Shown here in pieces: positions 41,056-47,047 of a stretch of 47,047 nt of DNA. This DNA comes from Nemertoderma westbladi (Eukaryota > Xenacoelomorpha > Nemertodermatida > Nemertodermatidae). The position numbers and the translations under genes are program-made. The stretch lies in contig JAUCBJ010007427.1 of the NCBI GenBank assembly GCA_032718475.1, positions 1-47,047 on the forward strand. Reading direction: 5' to 3'. Every line of letters begins with the position of its first letter. The first letter of the stretch is position 1. The notes beneath the pieces are model-generated. The model was not told where the DNA came from. It searched no databases and saw only the letters and a program-made list of their open reading frames with translations.

Positions 41056-41721
41056 CTATGATATGAAAGCTTTGATTACCATGAGGAATCTACCATTACA
41101 CCAACCCACTAAAGCCGGTGTAGGTCCAGGCGGGGACGCGGTAGACATTGTGGGTCCAGGCGGGGACGCGGTAGACATCGTGGGTCCAGGTGGGGATGCG
41201 GTAGACATAGTGGGTCCAGGCGATGACGCGGTAGACATCGTGGGTCCAGGCGGGGACGCGGTAGACATCGTGGGTCCAGGCGGGGATGCAGTAGACATCG
41301 TGGGTCCAGGTGGGGACACGGTAGACATCGTGGGTCCAGACAGGCTGGTGTCGGTGGACGCAGTACAAGCACCAGACAGCTCGGGACCAGCACCGGCGTG
41401 ACTAGGAATTGCCCCAGACTTAACGCCAACAGATGAAGATGAGAGAGATAATAATGTTCCATCATTGTCCAACCAGGTTTCATCTGCCGACGGAGAACAT
41501 GTATCTAATGGCTGAGAGAAGAACGTCCGCGTTAACTGAACAGCACTACCCCAGTCCGGCAGTGGCTGGGAAGATGACGGCTGAACTAACGACGTACCGA
41601 CGTTTTCACAATTCCCGTTCTTCCTCACGGCGCAACTGATACTACAGTCTCTATGTGCTTTCGCGCAGACGCACTTCCTGCACCGACCAGTATTCCCGTT
41701 GCAGCCACAACAGGCTGCCAT
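41056..41721 (-). CDS. Retrotransposon N-terminal ORF part: Cys-rich domain plus 10-residue repeats
   Basis: 221 codons from an ATG. Residues 3-39 hold a dense cysteine cluster (CCGCNGNTGRCRKCVCAKAH, then CSISCAV and NCEN), similar in spacing to CXC/tesmin-type metal-binding DNA-binding domains; this probably binds DNA or RNA for targeting. A low-complexity Ser/Pro/Thr linker follows, then about seven copies of GPTMSTASPP from a 30-bp minisatellite (41123-41332). It ends at a stop at 41056, directly before the RT motif A segment in another frame. The 5' leader runs to 41880. Confidence 0.6.
   Translation of the reverse strand: MAACCGCNGNTGRCRKCVCAKAHRDCSISCAVRKNGNCENVGTSLVQPSSSQPLPDWGSAVQLTRTFFSQPLDTCSPSADETWLDNDGTLLSLSSSSVGVKSGAIPSHAGAGPELSGACTASTDTSLSGPTMSTVSPPGPTMSTASPPGPTMSTASPPGPTMSTASSPGPTMSTASPPGPTMSTASPPGPTMSTASPPGPTPALVGWCNGRFLMVIKAFIS
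41123..41332. repeat. 30-bp coding minisatellite, 7 copies
   Basis: Units begin at 41123, 41153, 41183, 41213, 41243, 41273 and 41303, each starting GGTCCAGG; a partial eighth starts at 41333. Confidence 0.95.
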
Positions 41722-41880
41722 CTAAGATCAACTAAGCAAATGCGTGTAGCGATTAGCCAAAAGTGGCATCCAAGTGCAAGCCGTCCAAGTGGCATCAAGC
41801 AGTCTGGCAGTCAGTATGCACGCAGACAGTAGTACAGACAGTACATACCCAATGGTACACTACTAGGTGAGCTAGTCAAA

Positions 41881-41909
41881 TTGGAGGGTTGTTATCCACA
41901 GCCGCCTAC
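41881..41909. repeat. 29-bp direct repeat, right copy
   Basis: Identical to 39225-39253. Confidence 0.85.
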
Positions 41910-42811
41910 ATTCCACTGTCCACTATAACAATAACTACGTCCCACTTACGGTATAGAGACGATGTAAGCTTTGTTTCACCTAGGCGTGTCAGATAACAGC
42001 GTATATTACAGTATCTATGCCCGCAGTACTGAACAGTACAGTACACGAGTGGGGCACACACACTGACACCCCTATCCACTCATACATGGATAGACTTTGA
42101 AAACTGTCATAGTAAAATTATAACAGTTCGCCGATAGCTGGCAGTCCCGACTCGCTCCAGGTTGATTATAGCATAGTAGTTGTTCTTATCGCTAATTTAC
42201 TACATCCAGAAGTAAAAACTAGGAACTAAAAACAAAAAAAAATTTTCTATTACTACATATACTACGACTACCCCCAAAGGCGACACAAAGGGCTGCCGCC
42301 TTAAACCTTTTAGAATATTTTAAATCTTACACTTTTAAACCCCATAGGCGGCACACTGCCGCCTTAATCATTTGTAACAGAATTATTGGCTAAATTGAAT
42401 TTAAATTTGAAGTAATTTCGTAAATTATGTTATCTAAACTACACTCAAACCAATATTATGAATCCCCCCATCATGTAATATTAAATTATCTTTTCTAGAC
42501 CAGTTTTTCCTGCCCAAAACGAATATCAAATCTATTTTTCCGTTCCAATAGTTATCACAAAGTTATAAGAGGTTTTAAATAAAGGCGGCACTCTGCCGCC
42601 TTTGGGGTTAAGTTATAATTATAATTAGATTTACAATTATTTAGAATTAGTACGCTAAGGGTTAATAAACGTTTGTGGTAAAGATCGACTAAACTCCACA
42701 AATGCGTATAGTTCACTAAACTTCACATTTAAATGATTTAAATAATAATTATTTAACATTCACAGATCCATAGCATTGCTTTTAAAAAAATACAGGAAGT
42801 CATAGCAACTT
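41910..42811. other. Intergenic; contains a MITE-like element
   Basis: No gene. Holds the inverted-repeat element at 42274-42606. The remainder is AT-rich, probably the 3' flank of the P450-like gene. Confidence 0.5.
42274..42606. mobile_element. MITE-like element, about 333 bp
   Basis: The left end CCCCCAAAGGCGACA...GCTGCCGCCTTAAA and right end TAAAGGCGGCACTCTGCCGCCTTTGGGG are inverted copies of one another. Each end is itself an imperfect palindrome (AGGCGGCA...TGCCGCCT). A third such palindrome lies inside at about 42351-42366. No coding capacity. The flanking duplication is unclear. Confidence 0.6.
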
Positions 42812-44231
42812 CTACATAATGTCTTCTGGAATTCGTCCCATCAGTTGCATTATTCGGTTGAACTGGTATCGCACCCACATGTCTGTAGCTATGAAGAGAC
42901 CTCCAAACAGATCGGAGAATTCACCACTAATGATGTAATACCTTATCTTCAGTAACACAGTGATTAGTTTATGGCCACCCCAGAACGGTATATTTAATGC
43001 GTTATGCATCTTCTGTTCCAATTCTGCTTTCTCGAGTAGAATCTTTACTAACTTATCATCTTTGATTGTCTCATCTTTGTTGATACTAACAACAACCGGA
43101 GTGCCTCTCGTCATTCGTGGAAGGTGAACAAAGCTTTTAGGAATGTGGAAATTCACCCGAGACAAAAGCCCAACCAATATAATTTTTGCGAGATGCCGAG
43201 ATGTGATCTTGGCGGGACACGACCTCCGGTAACCTTGACCGAATGTCATAAAGTATCCCTTCCCTGGTGTTTCAGAGGTAGGAGTCGACGTTGTACTCCA
43301 ATCTTCCCAGCGTTCTGGTATAAATTCATTCGGTTCATCCCACAACATTTTGTTAACTTTATCAAAGTTAATGCAAATAATTTCTCCCTTAATAAATGTC
43401 TCATCTTTATATGTGAATGTTTTTTGAACTTTCCTTAGTGGTTTTGGGAACTGATTGTAAAGCCGGAGTGATTCGTTAAACGTCCAATCAAGGTATTTAT
43501 CTTTGATAATGTCGTCAGCAATCAATTCATCAGCATTTCTTTCTAAAACAGGTTTAAGTCTTTCAAACACATTGGGATGAAGAACTACATCAGTTAAACA
43601 ATGGCAGACACATTCCATTGTCTGCTGAACAGCTGAATAAAAAAATGTAGTTCCAATATGTTCTGTAAGCATCTCAATATCCACATTGTTTGGAATAAAC
43701 TCTTTAAAATTACCTTTCATCGAAATACTTATCTGCTTCTTAAGTTCTTCTTGTAATTTTCGACGTATTGGCTTTGACCTTAAAGATGTACCTATAAATA
43801 CGGTATTGAAATTTTTATTGGCATCGAAAAACGTTTTAAGTAAATTGTCAGGCATCTTCCTTTCAAAGATCATCTCAAACAACAGATAAATAACAATTTC
43901 CCTGACGTCCTCTTGAATAATTGTAGAAATAGCACCGAGATGTTTTCTTGAGTCCACCCAATCCGTTATTCTGAATTCAACAATATCAGCTATTAGACCC
44001 GGAGTAAAGCGTTTCAATAGGCAAGTTGTGATTAGAGAAAGGTCTTTATATTTCGCATTACTAGGATCAAATGTTTCTTGATGATGATTTGCGAATGGCC
44101 AGTGTGAGTAATGGCGGTACATGGTGATGGAGGTATCACTACCACCCCACTGCATGCCTTTACGATTGTAAATTTTCATGCAATCTTCAGGAGCTATGGA
44201 TTCATTAGGAATTTCTTTCATATTGAAATAT
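42812..44231 (-). CDS. Cytochrome P450-like protein with altered heme loop
   Basis: 469 codons from the ATG at 44221, without internal stops. P450s bind heme through a Cys thiolate and usually oxidise or rearrange lipids, steroids or xenobiotics. Seen here: K-helix ESLR (250-253), FIPERW (301-305), and heme loop FGQGYRRSCPA (327-337) with the proximal Cys at 335. The loop has one residue more than the usual FxxGxRxCxG spacing and ends in Ala where Gly is usual. The I helix reads SAVQQT (196-201), keeping Thr but lacking the acidic residue. About 134 residues follow the Cys, some 60-70 more than usual. The N-terminus lacks a membrane anchor and is short. A TTATTTTCAAG acceptor-like site at 44232 suggests an upstream exon outside my detection. 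Confidence 0.8.
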
Positions 44232-44408
44232 CTTGAAAATAATTATATAAATTATCGTCATTAAAGTTCAACAGTGATATATGATATTGATATTATATGA
44301 TATACATCATTTATAAAAATTACTACTTAACGTCACCAATTCAATATGTTATAAGTTAGTTCTAAATTATATTAGTTGTACATTATTTTAGTTTTCATTA
44401 TGAAATGG
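44232..44408. other. 5' flank or intron of the P450-like gene
   Basis: AT-rich. If 44232 is a splice acceptor, this is intron. No upstream exon was recognised before LINE sequence begins. Confidence 0.4.
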
Positions 44409-44930
44409 GCTACTACTATAATCTGTCTGCTGCATTGCAACAGCACATTGAGATGCTATTCCAGCTTAACAAAAACATTTTGTCACCACCATACAATCCA
44501 CAATTGGCAAGCCCAATGCAGCGTAGATTAATAATGCTATGCCGGCTTATCAACAAATTTGCACCGCCAGAACTCCCTTCCCTATCCCTCATGACTTCGC
44601 AAGATTATCCGCATCTTCAATTTCCTTTTAATAGGCGTCTTAAGAAAGTCATGGGCTATCAACCATGCATATTTTCTCCATGAGGCTCCAAAGCACATAA
44701 ATGTGATCATGCTGGTCCTCACGGTGAAAGCAATGTCCTGCAAAGCGGAGGCGGCATCGTTCAAATTTCAAGCTTAGGGGGACCAATAAGACACATCCAA
44801 TGTTATATAGTGTCTAGTTGGAGATGTGTGCTTTGTACTTGACACAGTGAACCAGACGTAGCATTTTCGTGAATGTGCCATCAGTTTGTGTCCTCAGGAG
44901 TTAGAACCCACATGGACTCCCATAAAACTA
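44409..44930 (-). pseudogene. Degenerate LINE 3' fragment
   Basis: Same family as 23361-24433, matching its 3' end and the region 23401-23800 on the same strand (for example AAGAAAGTCATGGGCT, AAAGCAATGTCCTGCAAAGC, GTTATATAGTGTCT). An extra segment of about 80 bp sits near 44450-44530. Many indels; no usable frame. Confidence 0.8.
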
Positions 44931-45635
44931 TTTCAGTACTTCAAACTCAGTACTAATTGAATATTACAACATATAACTTACAAATGTTATCTACTGTGTT
45001 GATGTGCCAACGTTTATAGACTCATAGATGGGTATATGGCCCTGTAGTTAATACAAATACCGTAATTTACTTAACATTTCTGTAATTTTATATGTTCAGT
45101 GCCTATTGCTCTGTGTATTATACAGTATATAGCCTTTTATCTAGCCTTTCTTTCACCACCTATAATCTTGTCGACCTTTGGTGTTTACACAACTGTAAGC
45201 TACTCAATCACCCTACAGTATATTGCCTTCTTACAACTGTATATACAATATACATTAATCATTCATTCCTTGTAATGAGGTGTAATAGTTGTTTAGTAGT
45301 TCCCATTATGATTCATTGATGTTATACCTTTTGAACTGTGGATATTCTCATATAAATTTGTCAGGTTTTCTCTATCAACCAGATTTTATTATCTCTTATA
45401 GACTATTTGATCTAGGGGACGTCCTATGGTTGTCAAATTGAATAATTACCTGCGTGATCTCCAAAATCTAACATTTACAATATTATATCAGAAAGCTGCT
45501 ATATTTTTGTATTATAGATTATGGCAATGTTATGAAATAAAGGACAGGGAGAGTGGATATAAGTGTTTGTCTTAACCCTATTAAACCCGGGGGGGGGGGG
45601 GGGGGGGGGGGGGGGTGGGGGGGGTCAGATATGAC
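44931..45635. other. No gene seen; ends in a poly-G run
   Basis: AT-rich, with a poly-G tract at about 45590-45624. Confidence 0.5.
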
Positions 45636-46058
45636 CTGAATTCAATGGAATATATAATTATCGAACTAGACATCTCAAACTTGTATTTTTCGGAAGTGGA
45701 TGCAAAATGTGGTGCTAGCACCAAATTTTGAAAACCATCAAATATATCAATTGATTGTGTGATCTTGTTTCTTGCGTTATATGGGTTTGTTAGGGTTCTG
45801 AATTCAATGGAATCAGTAAAAATTTCATAAGAGTTTTCAAACTTGTATTTTTCGCCGGTGGGTGAAAATTGTTGTTCCAGCACCAAATTTTGGAAAATGA
45901 GTAAATTGATCAGTAGATAGTATCATCTTGTTTCTTGCGTTATACGGGTTTGTGAGGGTCCTGAATCCGATGGAATCAATAAAAACAGCACTGGACATCG
46001 CAAACTTGTACTTTTTGGTGATGGGTACGAAATTTGGTGCTAGCACCAAAATTTGCCA
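45636..46058. repeat. 162-bp tandem repeat, 2.6 copies
   Basis: Copies start at 45636, 45798 and 45961. Shared blocks are CTGAATTCAATGGAAT, CAAACTTGTATTTTTCG, AGCACCAAATTTTG, and CATCTTGTTTCTTGCGTTAT. Divergence between copies is about 20 percent. Confidence 0.85.
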
Positions 46059-46610
46059 AATTACGCCGAAAAATACAAGTAGCAATGATCTGGCATATTT
46101 GAAATGTATTCCATTAGAATAAGCGCCCAAGAAAACCTGAAAATGTGAATTTATAGCATCGTATAAGTGATTTAAAAATGTTGTGTTCTAACTGAAAAGT
46201 GCTGGTTACTTTTACATTTATGGTAATCATATCATTTTTAAATATTTTCCAATGTATTTTGCGCCCCAGAAAACCTGTATTGAAAAACATTTAGCCGAAA
46301 AATGTAACTTTCAAATTTTGTGAAAATTGTGCACTACTTGTAATTTTGGTGCTGCAATATTACCACCCCAGTACATTTTTTCGAAAATTTTTTTTTCGGT
46401 CGGATCCAGACTAGTGATATCTACGTTTTCGTTTATATTTGTAGATTTTAGAGGGAAGGGTCAATATGACCCCCCCCCCCGGTATTTGTACAGCATTTTA
46501 TAGCCCGGTACTAATAGGGTTAACTACTGTATATCCAGGTAAATCCACTAGCACTCTCTGTAGCCGAGTGGGGCACTTGTGTAGTGGGTAGGGATCAAAA
46601 GCCCTCTTTT
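46059..46610. other. No gene seen
   Basis: AT-rich text with phrases like the repeat to its left (GTGCTGCAATATTACC), possibly further decayed units; a C10 run near 46471. Confidence 0.4.
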
Positions 46611-46611
46611 T

Positions 46612-46750
46612 AGTCACAGACGTAAGTCAGTCGTCACAGACGTAGGTCACAGACGTAGGTCACAGATAGATGTAGGTCATATGTCACAGACGTAAGTCAC
46701 AGATCTTAAGTCACAGACGTATGCTCGCAGAAGTAGGTCACAGACGTTAT
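46612..46750. repeat. 13-14-bp short tandem repeat
   Basis: About nine imperfect units of GTCACAGACGTAGG and relatives. Confidence 0.8.
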
Positions 46751-46931
46751 ACTTGGCAGCCGCCCTTCTCATGCACCAGTCCTTAAAGTATATTATGTCT
46801 GGTGCCTCCCCGGCACAGTGACATTTAGAAATCAAAGCGCTCTTTTATAAAACAAAGTGCTCTTTTATAGGAGAATGCAAGAGTTTTCAGAATAAGGTTC
46901 AAAAAAACATCCCATATAATGAAATGTGCAA

Positions 46932-47010
46932 GTGGGGGTTAACCCCCACCACCCCCACCGCCAAACTTACCATTCGCTAGAATGGGGGGTTAACCCCCAC
47001 CACCCCCACC
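46932..47010. repeat. Two copies of a palindrome-plus-tail motif
   Basis: GTGGGGGTTAACCCCCAC (46932-46949) is an 18-bp perfect palindrome followed by CACCCCCACC. GGGGGTTAACCCCC (46985-46998) recurs with the same tail 51 bp later. Confidence 0.85.
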
Positions 47011-47047
47011 AATCTCTAAACTTAGAACGAGCAGAAAAATATGACTA

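Larger units (their letters stand above)
39254..41880 (-). mobile_element. Defective non-LTR retrotransposon between 29-bp direct repeats
   Basis: The 2627-bp unit reads on the minus strand as: about 160 bp 5' leader; ORF with Cys-rich N-terminus and 10-residue repeats (41721-41056); RT motif A region in a broken frame (about 40880-41050); then the long RT/endonuclease frame. The RT fingers are missing between repeats and motif A, so there is an internal deletion. The perfect flanking repeats suggest recent insertion despite the broken coding, so it may have been copied by another element's machinery. Confidence 0.7.

Noticed and set aside
42812-44221. Contaminating bacterial or fungal P450 because the long frame has no intron
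   Set aside because: The AT-rich composition matches its surroundings, LINE and MITE sequence flank it, and an acceptor-like site suggests an upstream exon.

Overview
The window is eukaryotic, most likely the genome of an aquatic invertebrate animal. Evidence: AT-rich, intron-era non-coding DNA; tRNA-derived SINE heads; BEL/Pao and Ty3/Gypsy LTR elements; several kinds of non-LTR reverse transcriptase; MULE-type DNA transposon remains; a P450-like gene; and scattered TAGGCCTA and ACCGGT palindromes. I cannot name the species. There are no operons. Almost every recognisable protein is a piece of a transposable element, and most pieces are broken.

Layout. 1-1670: internally deleted BEL/Pao element (LTR piece, integrase, 3' LTR). 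1930-2230: tandem duplication. 3050-4572: unidentified decayed coding block. 4.6-13.2 kb: mostly non-coding, with hairpins, poly-G runs and a weak pseudogene near 10 kb. 13261-13515: 34-bp array with a 3-unit higher-order period. About 13.54-13.81 kb: SINE. 14.45-15.42 kb: 22-bp minisatellite open in all six frames. 16.47-19.06 kb: a LINE split by a foldback-like MULE element (16709-18654) with a 9-bp target duplication. 19946-20380: small Cys4 protein on the minus strand. 22876-27363: a second inverted-repeat element enclosing a decayed HECT-type ubiquitin ligase gene and a LINE insertion with its own target duplication. 27720-35247: 420-bp inverted arms around a minus-strand Ty3/Gypsy element (28175-33975) with both LTRs. 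35.46-36.06 kb: another LINE. 36.5-38.3 kb: 29-bp satellite abutting a decayed endonuclease-type retrotransposon tail. 39254-41880: a non-LTR retrotransposon of the same broad type, bounded by a perfect 29-bp direct repeat. 42274-42606: MITE-like element. 42812-44231: P450-like gene on the minus strand, the best candidate for a host gene. 44.4-47 kb: LINE scrap, 162-bp tandem repeat and short repeats.

The most interesting themes are: (1) two unrelated inverted-repeat elements whose arms are built from tandem repeats and which carry coding cargo; (2) in-frame minisatellites (27, 27 and 30 bp) inside transposon ORFs; (3) a retrotransposon whose stop codon lies in the duplicated flanking DNA; (4) a P450 with an altered heme loop and an unusual C-terminal extension. 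Clade names given for the retroelements come from motif recognition only.
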